Notes: generated by a model from the sequence alone, not told the origin. 44,688 nucleotides of DNA from a virus (IMGVR_UViG_3300022934_000043:1-44688); one strand, 5' to 3'; positions 8,447 through 17,018 are shown, counted from the stretch's first letter. Numbers and translations: made by a program.

Positions 8447-9549
8447 TTTTCGTTTATACGGATAGGAAGTCCCTGTTCAAAAGCTCGCTCAATATCATCT
8501 TGGGACTTAGGAACAACCCCCCTCACTCCATCAATTTCCACCGTGTCTAGTTCTCTTTTCCCTAATATTGAGTCATCGTTGGTAAGTTGCTCGATGTAAG
8601 AGGCAGGTATGTTAGCCATTTTGAACCGACCACCATAGGATTTACCAATAATGTCAGCAGTCGTATCTCGGCTTGCTTTTAAAGTTGTGCCAGAAGCCTG
8701 CAGGTATTGCTGCCTCTGAGTCTCTGTCAGCTTCACTCCTGCCAAAGCTTTATTGTAAAGCATTCTAATATTGTCAGAAATATTTCTGGCTTGCTCGACT
8801 GTCGCATATTCCCCTTCCCGAACAGTAGAGCCGGGGTCCAGCATTTTCATATAATTGAATATAAGCCCCATATCCTTGGCCGGAGTCTGCTCTCCCGTTG
8901 CGTAGCCTTTGATCTTTTCGTATGCAACTCGCAGAAGTTGGTGATCTTTAACGGCTTGACTGCCTGCAATTTCCTTCTGCATACCTGCAGCAAAATCAAC
9001 TTGGGCATCGGTTAAGTCTGGATTCTGATATTTCTGTCGCTGTTCAGCGATCTTGTCTAGTCTAGCCTGATTGACTTGCTGTGCTGCAGTTGTCGCACGC
9101 TGAGAAGCACCGTAGTAATTCAAAAGACTCTCAATGTTCTGCGGCGACAACTGAGGCCCTTGTTGACGCATCACATTCGCCAGACTATCTGGCGTGACTC
9201 GGCCAACGCTGGTGTCAGTCATACCCGCAACGGCAGAAGACATTGCCTTTGACTGCTTGTCTTGCTCCTGTTGCTGTAACAGGTAAGGGGCAGCAGCCAC
9301 CCTAGCTTCCAACTCGGCAAGGCTTAAATCCTGCCCTCCACCCTTCTCCATCAAACCGTATTCTGACAAAGTCGTGCGTAGCGCCTTAGCCTTGTTTGAC
9401 TTCGCTCTTGACTCCTCAACCCCCTGACTAATCGACGAAGCGAAATCGGCTAACCCTTGACCAATAATCTGACCAGCAGAAGGTCCAGACCAATCGGCCT
9501 GCTGGATCCCCTGCCCCTGATACGATGCTGGACTAAATCCTCTTGGCAT
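8419..9549 (-). CDS. Probable internal virion / ejection protein
   Basis: A 376-residue, Gln- and Ala-rich, largely helical protein with a Gly/Pro/Ser-rich N-terminus (about residues 1-35) and no enzymatic motif that I recognise. Its place between the next ejection-like protein and the giant polyvalent protein, with a 28-nt overlap into the latter, matches the internal core or ejection protein block of short-tailed phages. Assignment is by position and composition, not by a signature. It could also be a minor tail protein. Confidence 0.65.
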   Translation of the reverse strand: MPRGFSPASYQGQGIQQADWSGPSAGQIIGQGLADFASSISQGVEESRAKSNKAKALRTTLSEYGLMEKGGGQDLSLAELEARVAAAPYLLQQQEQDKQSKAMSSAVAGMTDTSVGRVTPDSLANVMRQQGPQLSPQNIESLLNYYGASQRATTAAQQVNQARLDKIAEQRQKYQNPDLTDAQVDFAAGMQKEIAGSQAVKDHQLLRVAYEKIKGYATGEQTPAKDMGLIFNYMKMLDPGSTVREGEYATVEQARNISDNIRMLYNKALAGVKLTETQRQQYLQASGTTLKASRDTTADIIGKSYGGRFKMANIPASYIEQLTNDDSILGKRELDTVEIDGVRGVVPKSQDDIERAFEQGLPIRINEKWLDPKQQN

Positions 9550-9566
9550 GCTTACCCCACTGGCTG

Positions 9567-10382
9567 CTAATTAAAATACCCACTGGAAGCTAAACCTCCA
9601 CCGAACGATCCGAGTCCCTTCAACGCACCGGAAATCATCCCTGCCCGATTGCGAGCGGAATTCAGTCTAGCATTCAACTCAGCGTTGTAGTTACTCGCTG
9701 CCAAGGATCCAGCGTAGGCGCTTTCTGGGTTAAACAACCCCTGCGGAACCATCCCAGAAGTCTGACCTATGGCACTAAGCCCAGTCGTCATATTCACAGA
9801 GGGTCTGCCAAGAATCGCTTGGAACGGATCTCCCGTCATACCCGCCATTTGCATAGCGAAAGATTGCCTCTGCCTACGCAGGTTCTCGGCTTCGCGCCCT
9901 TTGAAGATCGCCTCCTGAGCCACATCAGCGCCTCCGAACCCGAAACCTCTGTCGGCTTGCCCAGATCGGACAAACTGCTCGACCTCTCTCGACAAGGTAG
10001 GATCCAGTGCAGCACCGCTTGAAAGTTCATCCATCGCTTGCTGAGTCAACCCTTGCAATAAAGGATTGCTCGCAACGACTGCATCATAAGCGCGGCGACC
10101 GAGCCTCTCGACATCGGCAATTTCCTGCTCTCTGCTGACACTCTCCCCGGCTGCTTCCGCCCTAGCTAAACCGGGCTGCAACTCCTCAGCATAGAAGTTA
10201 AGTAACCCGTCATCACCTCCGAGGATGTCTTTTAAAATAGAAGCATCCAGAGCGGCATACTTTGGCGCGAACTCAGCCTCCGCTGCATAAAGCTCGGGTG
10301 CTAGTTCCACTTGGGCTCTTAGTGTGTCCCCAGTCTCTTTCCTGTAATCCCTCGGTGGAGGGGCTTCTACTTTTGTTCCCAT
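9567..10382 (-). CDS. Probable internal virion protein (phage structural, VEAPPPRDY-type N-terminus)
   Basis: A 271-residue protein starting with a KVEAPPPRDYRKET segment and continuing with an amphipathic helical region and Gly/Ala/Asn-rich C-terminus (SALGKGLGSFGGG-like). This organisation is common in uncharacterised structural proteins of environmental phages next to tail and ejection genes. It has no signal peptide or catalytic motif. The ATG is preferred because in-frame stop codons lie just upstream and the proline-rich N-terminus looks genuine. As a result the first 110 nt overlap the 3' end of the upstream gene, an unusually long overlap. Confidence 0.65.
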   Translation of the reverse strand: MGTKVEAPPPRDYRKETGDTLRAQVELAPELYAAEAEFAPKYAALDASILKDILGGDDGLLNFYAEELQPGLARAEAAGESVSREQEIADVERLGRRAYDAVVASNPLLQGLTQQAMDELSSGAALDPTLSREVEQFVRSGQADRGFGFGGADVAQEAIFKGREAENLRRQRQSFAMQMAGMTGDPFQAILGRPSVNMTTGLSAIGQTSGMVPQGLFNPESAYAGSLAASNYNAELNARLNSARNRAGMISGALKGLGSFGGGLASSGYFN

Positions 10383-10743
10383 AACAAATTCTGTTTATTA
10401 ACGCAGGGGAGTATTCGCGCCAATGACCGCGCCTACACCCCCAGACTTCTAAGTGTTTATTTTCCTCCCACCATTGCCGACAGATAAAAAGCTTCGCTTC
10501 TTCTGTGTCAGCAATGAGTAGATCGATTAGAGCTATGGCTCCACCCTGACCTTCTTGCCAGTCAAATTCTGAAACATGATTGTCGGTGCGGAAAAACCCA
10601 ACCCCTTCTATCACGCCAAACGGAGCGTAATACCTCACTCCGCCATTTTGTAAATGATACCCTACCCACTGTTCGAGGTAGTCTTCGTTGACCCACTTTC
10701 CAGCACCCCTGTCACGCACCCACTCATACAAGTGAGTAAGCAT
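10273..10743 (-). CDS. Hypothetical protein, possibly GNAT-like (long 3' overlap)
   Basis: A 156-residue protein. Residues 1-124 look like a folded domain rich in Trp and charged residues, with a run (GGAIALIDLLIADTEEAK, then WWEENKHLEVWGCRRG) that weakly resembles small phage acyltransferase-like proteins; no acetyl-CoA binding loop is clear, so the function is left open. The last 32 residues, encoded inside the overlap with the following gene, are Ser/Arg/Gly-rich and look like read-through of another gene's sequence. Either the overlap is real or a frameshift hides an earlier natural stop. The start ATG overlaps the end of the upstream fibre gene by 20 nt. Confidence 0.5.
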   Translation of the reverse strand: MLTHLYEWVRDRGAGKWVNEDYLEQWVGYHLQNGGVRYYAPFGVIEGVGFFRTDNHVSEFDWQEGQGGAIALIDLLIADTEEAKLFICRQWWEENKHLEVWGCRRGHWREYSPALINRICYGNKSRSPSTEGLQERDWGHTKSPSGTSTRALCSGG

Positions 10744-11524
10744 AGGGTTTCAACTTCCAGTGATTGATGTTCAATACCGTACCTACTCCGTTCAAACCAA
10801 CAGTCATTCCTGACAGACCTGACCTGATGCTTACATTGACATCTGTCGCATCCACCCAAGCTGTGACAGTCCACAAAACAACACCTGCCCAGAAAGTCAC
10901 AAACTCAATGGGAATCTCATCTCCGGCAACAAAACCATGTTCAGAGTTAGTGTTGACAATGACCCACCTTACAAGCGGGACAGTGGATCCTCCATCCGGT
11001 GCTGTGAGCCCATGCGCTTCACTGTGGTTCCCACCAGTAATCGTGATAGGTGTTCCCTCGAATAATGTTTTGTGCCGATAAACAGTTCCGCCGTAGGTCA
11101 CCAAGGTTCCGTCGTAGGCGCTATCACCGTTAATCTGCCCGATGTCAACATTACTGATGGTGGTGTTAATGGGAACCCAACCGGGCTCAGCCCCTGCACC
11201 ATTGCTCTGCAAAATATACCCGGTTGTCCCCGGTGCAATATCAGTCGGGTGACCGTTGACATCGTAGCTGCGAATTGAACCTGCTGTTCCGCCAGCCAGT
11301 TTGTCGTTGGTCACATTGTCATCGGCAAGCTTCGCTGTCGTTATTGCTCCATCCTGTATCTTGCTAGAATCGATTGCACCATCAGCAATCTGCGAAGCTG
11401 TAGCCTGCCCCTGCAGCGACACCGTAGGAGACGCCGCTAAGTTCAAGTCTGAGTAAGTGACTTTCTCACCGGGGTTACCCCCACTGAAAGTCTTACCGGG
11501 TGTTACTTTTAATGAAAGTGCCAT
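10724..11524 (-). CDS. Tail fibre protein with DGxIxxxKL repeats
   Basis: A 266-residue fibre-like protein. Residues about 42-80 contain the series ASQIADGAI, SSKIQDGAI, TTAKLADDNV, TNDKLAGG, the short repeat typical of trimeric tail-fibre shafts. After that come beta-rich segments ending in a C-terminal domain with alternating hydrophobic strands that could contact the host surface. The start is set at the ATG (MALSLKV) two nt after the stop of the upstream gene; an in-frame upstream ATG would add 15 residues with no better evidence. It forms a unit with the next gene upstream, another fibre-like protein. Confidence 0.7.
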   Translation of the reverse strand: MALSLKVTPGKTFSGGNPGEKVTYSDLNLAASPTVSLQGQATASQIADGAIDSSKIQDGAITTAKLADDNVTNDKLAGGTAGSIRSYDVNGHPTDIAPGTTGYILQSNGAGAEPGWVPINTTISNVDIGQINGDSAYDGTLVTYGGTVYRHKTLFEGTPITITGGNHSEAHGLTAPDGGSTVPLVRWVIVNTNSEHGFVAGDEIPIEFVTFWAGVVLWTVTAWVDATDVNVSIRSGLSGMTVGLNGVGTVLNINHWKLKPYAYSLV

Positions 11525-11526
11525 GG

Positions 11527-12132
11527 TTACGGATATACAGAATGAGTCGTTCCCCCTACCGGATACCAATTAGTTCCATTCCCGTACAGCGACAGAGTCT
11601 CACCTGCAGGAAGAGCCGCACCTGCCGCATAGTTGAGAGCAGTTCCACCAGAAGGGGTTTGGTAGTTGGTGATCGTCAACGTGGTCGCGGCAGCATTGAC
11701 GTTGACAATGGTTTTGAAAGTGGAAGACGGCGGGGCAGATAGAGTAGCGTTACCTGTTCCGAAGTTAAGTTCGGACACCATAACATTTGTGTTAATGGCC
11801 CCCGCCGCTGTTAGCGACTCCTTGTCGGAGGTGTGGACGTGTGTGCGGACATTGGGCGCTGAACCCAAAGCTATTGAGGGATCCCCTGAAACACCATCTC
11901 CGTTTGCCACGGTAACAGTGTTGTCCGAGGCGGTTAGTGTTCGAGGGTTAATCGCTCCTGCAGAGGTAATGTTAAGAAGTCCGGCAGTGTTTAATTCGTC
12001 AAGATTCCTTACACGACCAGCAGCGTAGTTAAGCTGTTCCAGCGCGGTAATCATCTCCGTACGTGTTACGGAGGTAACCCCCAATGGACCATTGGTTGTG
12101 TCGAGAGAGAAGTTGGCGCTGCTATCTGGCAT
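11527..12132 (-). CDS. Tail fibre-like protein
   Basis: A 201-residue beta-rich protein, low in charge and rich in Thr, Asn, Ala and Gly. The segment NTVTVANGDGVSGDPSIALG (about 71-90) is a motif frequent in phage tail fibres and collar-domain proteins. Later TLSLYGNGTNWYPVGG resembles the end of fibre shaft domains. The start overlaps the upstream tail hub-like gene by 11 nt, and the stop is two nt from the ATG of the next fibre gene, so these genes are co-translated. The exact place in the tail is unknown. Confidence 0.65.
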   Translation of the reverse strand: MPDSSANFSLDTTNGPLGVTSVTRTEMITALEQLNYAAGRVRNLDELNTAGLLNITSAGAINPRTLTASDNTVTVANGDGVSGDPSIALGSAPNVRTHVHTSDKESLTAAGAINTNVMVSELNFGTGNATLSAPPSSTFKTIVNVNAAATTLTITNYQTPSGGTALNYAAGAALPAGETLSLYGNGTNWYPVGGTTHSVYP

Positions 12133-14347
12133 TTTGATTAAACCTACGTGACCCCGGTAAAGTTGCGGCAGTCACAGATGCGATTTTTATTCGCCCGGTC
12201 AGCGACTCTATCTTCAACTGAAAGTAAGCTCCACGCTTCTCGGATGTCAACTTGTTTGTCCACCATTGGTATTCATCAAGACTAACCCCATCACCCAAGC
12301 TCATAGCGTAGGTGTCTGCATCAACATTTCCTGAAACCATGGAGTAATCCTCTCGATAAGGCTCCGAGAAGTCTTCGTTTGTGTTGGAAGGCACCCAGTC
12401 GTCTGCAGCAAACGTAGTGTATTTCAATCGGCTCCTAGGCCCATCAGGGTAAGTAGCAGTATTGCTTTCGTCGATTAGGACAGTCTCCTCCTGAACACCG
12501 TCGCACTTAGCAGTAACCTTGTATTGAGCAGCCCATGTCCCAATATAGACTTGCGTGTTCACTGTCCTGCCTCGGTAGCCTGCTGCAAAGTTATAGCCCC
12601 TTGTCACGATCAGGAAATCAATGTCAGAAGACTCGGGCTGCTTATAGCCATCGGTGAACACCTGAATGCAGTCATCATCCTCATCGACGGTTACGGGTCC
12701 GATGTTAGACGTAAACCGGACACCCCCTTGTATCTGACTCGCAGTGGCATTGCCGTCCCAACCTAATTGACTAAACCCTTGCCACAGGTTCGCAGCAGCC
12801 TTGCCAGTAGGATCGTCATAGGAGACTCCCCAAATGGGATTGCCACTGTCATCGGTTTGACTATTTCCCAAGTCATCAAGGGGATTTGTTGCTGTGTCCT
12901 CAACTAGGTCATTCCCTAAGTCGTCTTGCAGAATGTCACCATTCTCGTCTGTCAACTCCCTCTGCCGGGTGGCACGAATCGTCGTTCCATTGTTTACCGT
13001 TAAAAGCGATCCATCGGCCGGAACGCATGACATAATGACATCGGTGTTAAAAGAAGCTCCCGTAGTGACTATGAAATCCTCCTCAGAAAATTCATAGAGC
13101 CCCATGACTCCATTGTAGTCCAAGTAAAATAGCTGTTCCCCGTTAACGAAGTCGCCCTTCATAAAGAATGCTACCTGAGAATTCCCACCCCAATAGTCAT
13201 ATCCACTCCAAGCCTGTTGATGGAAGTCGTAAACCAACACAGCATTATTCTGAGTGCTGCCATCGAGAGGGACAGAGAGATAGTATCTATCGCGCCAATA
13301 CTCAGCGCATGCCGTCGTCTTAGCTGCCTCCCAGTTAATGCGATCAATGACTGGCTGCATAGGCTCGCTGAGAGGCTTACTGAGTGCCTGAGTCTTGTTG
13401 TCAATTGTTTGACCAATTGAGGTAACGCCCCATTGGCTGAGGAACAACAAGTCATTGCCACACTGAGCTACAGTGCGAGCCCCCACTAACCCATACTCAT
13501 CAGTGATCTGATCAAGCCTTGCATTGACTTGCAGATCGCCATAGGCATTCGTGACTCCGTAAATGGAACTGTCTTTAAAGACTATGACAGTGTCATCATT
13601 GAATTTGTCGAGTGCGACGATGTTGTCAGAGTCCCCCTGATTGATTCGGAAGTCTCCAAACAGAGGGAGATACTTGGTGTAGTTGAGGTAGTCCGAAACA
13701 CCGACAACATCTGTCTTTCCTGTGGATCCTTCTCGGTGTGGAATGAGCAGACGGTTTCTGAAAAAGAGACCGTTAATACCGTTGGGAATGTCTTCGGTTC
13801 CATCGCCTGTGTCAGTTGAGTTGTTGATTTGCGAGACAGTCTCAAATCCATCACCGACATTCGTCATCGACAATGTTGAAGCGTCGTTACCTCGATGAAG
13901 GACACACGTATTGAAGCACTGGGTAAACCAAAAGGGAGTGCTGTCATCAAGAGCTACCGAGACTGGAACCCTCCTAGCTTGGTTGTTCGGGCTCACCGCA
14001 AATATTCGGACACTCTTAACATCGTCTGTGTCCTGCGGATCAGTGGCGGCGATTAGCATCCACTCAACGCCATTGGGGTCGTCGAACTTCCCAACGCTAA
14101 CAGGTGTGCCGAACTCGACTGGACTATTCCAGTAGATGGGCCAAACAATAGGCCAATACTGACCAGTGAGTTGAGTCCATGTCAGATACTGCAGACCCTT
14201 CCTTGGTTCCGCCACTCCATACCTAAACCGAGCATTCCTCGCCTCAGACACTAAGCCGTTCGGAAGATTTTGAGGCGGCAGTCGCATGTCCACCCCGATG
14301 AAGGCTTCATCCCCGTCGAATGTAGGAATTGAATCAGTGCTATTCAT
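12122..14347 (-). CDS. Short-tail hub/nozzle-like protein (beta-propeller type)
   Basis: A 741-residue beta-rich protein. Segments such as DRYYLSVPLDGS, NNAVLVYDFHQQAWSGYDYWGG and VIVFKDSSIYGVTNAYGD, with the GNDLLFLSQWGVTS stretch, are characteristic of tail nozzle or stabilisation proteins of short-tailed phages (P22 gp10- and T7 gp12-like), where the chain wraps in propeller blades and closes the tail. About 740 residues is within the range for that group. A two-to-three-strand C-terminal region (after about 560) likely makes fibre contacts. It overlaps the glycosyltransferase upstream by 8 nt and the fibre gene downstream by 11 nt. Family assignment is by pattern, not by alignment. Confidence 0.65.
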   Translation of the reverse strand: MNSTDSIPTFDGDEAFIGVDMRLPPQNLPNGLVSEARNARFRYGVAEPRKGLQYLTWTQLTGQYWPIVWPIYWNSPVEFGTPVSVGKFDDPNGVEWMLIAATDPQDTDDVKSVRIFAVSPNNQARRVPVSVALDDSTPFWFTQCFNTCVLHRGNDASTLSMTNVGDGFETVSQINNSTDTGDGTEDIPNGINGLFFRNRLLIPHREGSTGKTDVVGVSDYLNYTKYLPLFGDFRINQGDSDNIVALDKFNDDTVIVFKDSSIYGVTNAYGDLQVNARLDQITDEYGLVGARTVAQCGNDLLFLSQWGVTSIGQTIDNKTQALSKPLSEPMQPVIDRINWEAAKTTACAEYWRDRYYLSVPLDGSTQNNAVLVYDFHQQAWSGYDYWGGNSQVAFFMKGDFVNGEQLFYLDYNGVMGLYEFSEEDFIVTTGASFNTDVIMSCVPADGSLLTVNNGTTIRATRQRELTDENGDILQDDLGNDLVEDTATNPLDDLGNSQTDDSGNPIWGVSYDDPTGKAAANLWQGFSQLGWDGNATASQIQGGVRFTSNIGPVTVDEDDDCIQVFTDGYKQPESSDIDFLIVTRGYNFAAGYRGRTVNTQVYIGTWAAQYKVTAKCDGVQEETVLIDESNTATYPDGPRSRLKYTTFAADDWVPSNTNEDFSEPYREDYSMVSGNVDADTYAMSLGDGVSLDEYQWWTNKLTSEKRGAYFQLKIESLTGRIKIASVTAATLPGSRRFNQNAR

Positions 14348-15365
14348 TGAAGCCTACTTCTTTCAGTGTGTCGCTTAACAGTTTATTGGAATGCTCCCAC
14401 GAATACTTGGCTGCTATTCGCGATCCTCGTAATCCTTTCTCTTGGGCAAGTCCAAATTGCGTCTTAACTTCCCGCATTCGTTCGCTAAGAACACCAGCAT
14501 CAGGATCAGCCCAGAGACCGCAATTAGCATAAGTGCCGCCAGCAGGAACCAGTCTGTAATCGACAGCGTAACCGATTGATTCATTGAAGAACTCTCCTAA
14601 ACCACCGAACGGAACAGCTATAACGGGTCTTCCCATTGCCATGGCTTCGTGCTGCATCAAACCCCAACCCTCTCCCCGTGAAGCGGAAACAAAGCAGTCG
14701 ATGTCGGAATACCACTCCTTGACTTGGGGCTTCTCCCATAGCTTCGCAATGACTTTAATGCGACTGTCACCTTTCGTGTCTATTTTATCACCGGGGTAAG
14801 CCTTCACCCAAAGCTCAACATCCTTGCTCTTAGGAAATGCCTTCCTGAATGCCGAGACGACTGCTTCAAAGTTTTTGCGGCACCCTCCACTGCGACCATT
14901 GCCAGCAGTGCCGAACACAAATGCATCTTTCTTCTTAAAAGGTGTGTAGTGGTAGACATCGACATCAATGCCCATAGGAACACGACGCATTGGAGTCTTC
15001 ACTCCCTGCGCTGAAAAGATCGAGATGTTCCAATTTGATGGCACCATTATCACTTCGCATTTGTTCATCAGTTCAACGTCCCTAGGAGGTAGCCTCGTTG
15101 ACTCCCACATCGTGATGTAAGCCATGCGCTTCTTCTCTTTCGGAGTGAAGTTCGGAGCATGACAAATCAACTCCCATGGATCCTGTTGAACCTTCCTTAC
15201 CAATGTTTGAACTATCGTCGCTGGTAATAGCGACTTGGGGTTCATCGAAACCGGGAGGGTGTGAACATCCCAACCGTTCTCGGTGAGCCCTCGGATTATC
15301 CACTGACTGTGGAATCCGTAGCTCGATTCGTTATCAATTACGCCCCGGTAAACGCATCTTCTCAT
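14340..15365 (-). CDS. GT4-type glycosyltransferase inside the tail module
   Basis: A 341-residue GT-B glycosyltransferase of family 4 type. The donor-binding E-X7-E signature is complete: E232 and E240 in SRGEGWGLMQHEAMAMGRPV, followed by the P-V-I-A strand. The N-terminal half has the acceptor domain and the middle the VFGTAGNGRSGGCRKN stretch that opens the C-terminal Rossmann domain. It is cytosolic. Its position between tail hub and lysis-type genes on the minus strand, far from the rightward glycan block, suggests a late function such as glycosylating a virion or tail protein; a host-surface role is also possible. The 3' end overlaps the hub gene by 8 nt. Confidence 0.85.
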   Translation of the reverse strand: MRRCVYRGVIDNESSYGFHSQWIIRGLTENGWDVHTLPVSMNPKSLLPATIVQTLVRKVQQDPWELICHAPNFTPKEKKRMAYITMWESTRLPPRDVELMNKCEVIMVPSNWNISIFSAQGVKTPMRRVPMGIDVDVYHYTPFKKKDAFVFGTAGNGRSGGCRKNFEAVVSAFRKAFPKSKDVELWVKAYPGDKIDTKGDSRIKVIAKLWEKPQVKEWYSDIDCFVSASRGEGWGLMQHEAMAMGRPVIAVPFGGLGEFFNESIGYAVDYRLVPAGGTYANCGLWADPDAGVLSERMREVKTQFGLAQEKGLRGSRIAAKYSWEHSNKLLSDTLKEVGFNE

Positions 15366-15402
15366 ACAGAATTGCTATGAGACAACTCTGCACGAAGTAA
15401 AG

Positions 15403-15606
15403 CTATTTATGGTCGAATTGCAAAGCCACAACCTTTGCCGCCCACTCACTGCTGTAGCCCATCTCCGCGTATTCATCATGCAACGGTTGAATGTTCTCGC
15501 TAATCCATTGCAATGCTTTGTCCTGCTTGAAATCAGTGACGTTAATAGCAGCCATGACTGCATCATGGACCTTCATCAATTTCATTACACACTCTGACTC
15601 ACTCAT
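15403..15606 (-). CDS. Small hypothetical protein
   Basis: A 67-residue, mainly helical and charged protein of unknown function. The start ATG overlaps the stop of the upstream lipoprotein gene in an ATGA arrangement, which supports both coding frame and start. It has no signal peptide or membrane segment. Another frame of this stretch is open for 63 codons but lacks such coupling and is taken as a shadow. Confidence 0.55.
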   Translation of the reverse strand: MSESECVMKLMKVHDAVMAAINVTDFKQDKALQWISENIQPLHDEYAEMGYSSEWAAKVVALQFDHK

Positions 15607-16022
15607 TTCCCTAATGCGTCTTGGACAAGTCTTTTAACCTTAACAGCATTGCCTGCAATCTCCGAAGCTGACTTGACTGCTTCCTTGACCTTTGGCTTTA
15701 CATCCGAGCTATCGACAGCCTTAACGACCGTCCCCAGAACCTCAATCGCGTCAACTGCTTTCTTGTTTTTCCTCTGAGCAAAGATACCCGCACCGATAGT
15801 CGTCAAACTCAGCAACAGGTTAATAATAGGTGCTGTCGGTGTCGGGTTAAAGTGTGTGTTTAGCCCCTTGGCTGTCTGAACGCTTGTAGTTAAACGTGGG
15901 TCCACTTGGTGAACGACGTTGGTTACCAAAGTCCCATCAGACTTCTGTGTCACAACTTCAACAGGGACTGTGCAGCCTGCGAGGCAGACCAGTAGTAATG
16001 TAAGTAGCAATGTCTTATTCAT
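15603..16022 (-). CDS. Outer-membrane-type lipoprotein with internal membrane segment
   Basis: A 139-residue protein with a lipoprotein signal peptide (MNKTLLLTLLLVCLAGC; lipobox L-A-G-C with the lipidated Cys at residue 17). A second hydrophobic stretch (PIINLLLSLTTIGAGIFA) lies in the middle, then a Lys/Val/Ala-rich helix to the end. In a lysis-like cluster (holin-like, coiled-coil membrane protein, lipoprotein) an outer spanin-like or periplasmic role is plausible, but the second hydrophobic segment is not typical of spanins. The ATG at 16022 is chosen over an in-frame upstream TTG because it yields a clean signal peptide. Confidence 0.7.
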   Translation of the reverse strand: MNKTLLLTLLLVCLAGCTVPVEVVTQKSDGTLVTNVVHQVDPRLTTSVQTAKGLNTHFNPTPTAPIINLLLSLTTIGAGIFAQRKNKKAVDAIEVLGTVVKAVDSSDVKPKVKEAVKSASEIAGNAVKVKRLVQDALGK

Positions 16023-16314
16023 GTCTCTGCGTGTCCTCAATGGCGCGGTGGATCTCGTCTACAACCCTATCAACCTGACCAGTGCTTCTCTCAATAAACT
16101 GGGTCTCCCACCTAATCCGGTCTTCCTGATGAGACTGCCGTAGCTCATCGCGTTCGCGTTTGTGTTCGGCCCGAAACTCTGAAACGGCTGATCGGAATTC
16201 CGCATGGGATTTATCGAAATGGCTAATGAGCTTGTCCAGAACCAGAGTGACGAGTCGATACAGCACCCCTAGTGCTGCGACACCTATGCCGCCCTGAACC
16301 CACGGGTCAATCAT
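16015..16314 (-). CDS. Membrane-anchored coiled-coil protein (inner-spanin-like)
   Basis: A 99-residue protein with one N-terminal membrane span (GGIGVAALGVLYRLVTLVL, about 8-26) followed by a long charged helix that reads as coiled coil up to about residue 85. This is the topology of an inner-membrane spanin subunit or a small membrane organiser. Overlaps of 8 nt with the gene on each side tie it to the holin-like and lipoprotein genes. Function is inferred from topology and neighbours. Confidence 0.6.
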   Translation of the reverse strand: MIDPWVQGGIGVAALGVLYRLVTLVLDKLISHFDKSHAEFRSAVSEFRAEHKRERDELRQSHQEDRIRWETQFIERSTGQVDRVVDEIHRAIEDTQRHE

Positions 16315-16642
16315 CGTCCCCTTCTAACACCTTACGCACCTCGATGGTTAGGCGAACAGTTGAAACTATCATCACCGAAAACATCGCAGTCCTCAGCCCA
16401 ATGGCAACAAGCGGATCTATGGAGTTCCATCGTTCAACGCCATAGCCCATGTAGGTGTGTGCCAGTGAATTGACCGAGAATATGAGTGTGCCTACACCCG
16501 TCACTATCTGCTCGGAAAGAAGCCACCGCATAGCGCAGCTTATCCCCCGGTCCGACTGGTAGAAGAACCGCACGAACCAGAAGGCGGTGCATACGGCTGT
16601 CAGGCCGAGGGCGAATACGACTACTTGCAGGGCTTCCAACAT
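16307..16642 (-). CDS. Holin-like small membrane protein
   Basis: A 111-residue protein with three probable membrane spans: about 4-24 (LQVVVFALGLTAVCTAFWFV), about 46-64, and about 80-102, and a charged C-terminus (EVRKVLEGDDD). Size and topology fit a holin that times lysis in the inner membrane. The next genes downstream encode a membrane coiled-coil protein and a lipoprotein. No endolysin is recognisable nearby, so the assignment rests on topology alone. Confidence 0.55.
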   Translation of the reverse strand: MLEALQVVVFALGLTAVCTAFWFVRFFYQSDRGISCAMRWLLSEQIVTGVGTLIFSVNSLAHTYMGYGVERWNSIDPLVAIGLRTAMFSVMIVSTVRLTIEVRKVLEGDDD

Positions 16643-16645
16643 GGC

Positions 16646-16741
16646 TCACCGCTTCTTCTTTTTAGCAGCCTTTTTCGCAGCCGCAGCCTTCTTCATTCCA
16701 GACTTGGTGTATGGGTATTTCTTTCCGTTTAATTTTGGCAT
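16646..16741 (-). CDS. Tiny basic Lys/Ala protein (31 aa)
   Basis: A 31-residue highly basic protein starting MPKLNGKKYPYTKSGM and ending in an Ala/Lys run (KKAAAAKKAAKKKKR). Very short proteins with a GKKYPYT start and a Lys-rich tail are common in environmental short-tailed phages near structural genes, but their function is unknown; DNA or capsid interior binding would fit the charge. The gene lies between the holin-like gene (3 nt away) and the next basic protein. Confidence 0.6.
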   Translation of the reverse strand: MPKLNGKKYPYTKSGMKKAAAAKKAAKKKKR

Positions 16742-16745
16742 AATA

Positions 16746-17018
16746 TCACCACTTTTCTCGATCAGACCAGTAAGCTGCGCTCATTTTTCCCTTGGCAATG
16801 TTCTTGGCATGACGTGCCTTGAACGATTTACGACGCGCCTTCTGGGCTTCTGTTTTAGGGTTGCTGCCAGCACCGCTTACGCCTTGCTGACCGAATCTTA
16901 TGAGCTTAACCTTCTCACCCTCTTTCGCCAGAACCGCATGACTCTTAGTAGGGTGTTTCGGAGTTCGCTTCGGCTTGTTGTAGCCTGAGAACTTTTCTCC
17001 GGCTCGGGTAACTGCCAT
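16746..17018 (-). CDS. Small basic phage protein (DUF6321-like)
   Basis: A 90-residue, strongly basic protein. The N-terminal MAVTRAGEKFSGYNKPKRTP and the central SHAVLAKEGEKVKLIRFGQQGV are a pattern I associate with the phage DUF6321 group, whose function is unknown. The C-terminal half is Lys/Arg/Ala-rich (KARRKSFKARHAKN). The start at 17018 has a GGGGGAG Shine-Dalgarno site five nt upstream; a longer reading frame lacks this. It sits in the late region between the small gene for a 95-residue protein and the tiny Lys/Ala protein. Confidence 0.65.
   Translation of the reverse strand: MAVTRAGEKFSGYNKPKRTPKHPTKSHAVLAKEGEKVKLIRFGQQGVSGAGSNPKTEAQKARRKSFKARHAKNIAKGKMSAAYWSDREKW

Noticed and set aside
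16587-16988. Plus-strand open frame with hydrophobic runs (FFFLAAFFAAAAFF)
   Set aside because: It is the complement of the tiny Lys/Ala gene and the small basic gene; Lys and Ala codons read backwards give Phe and Ala runs.
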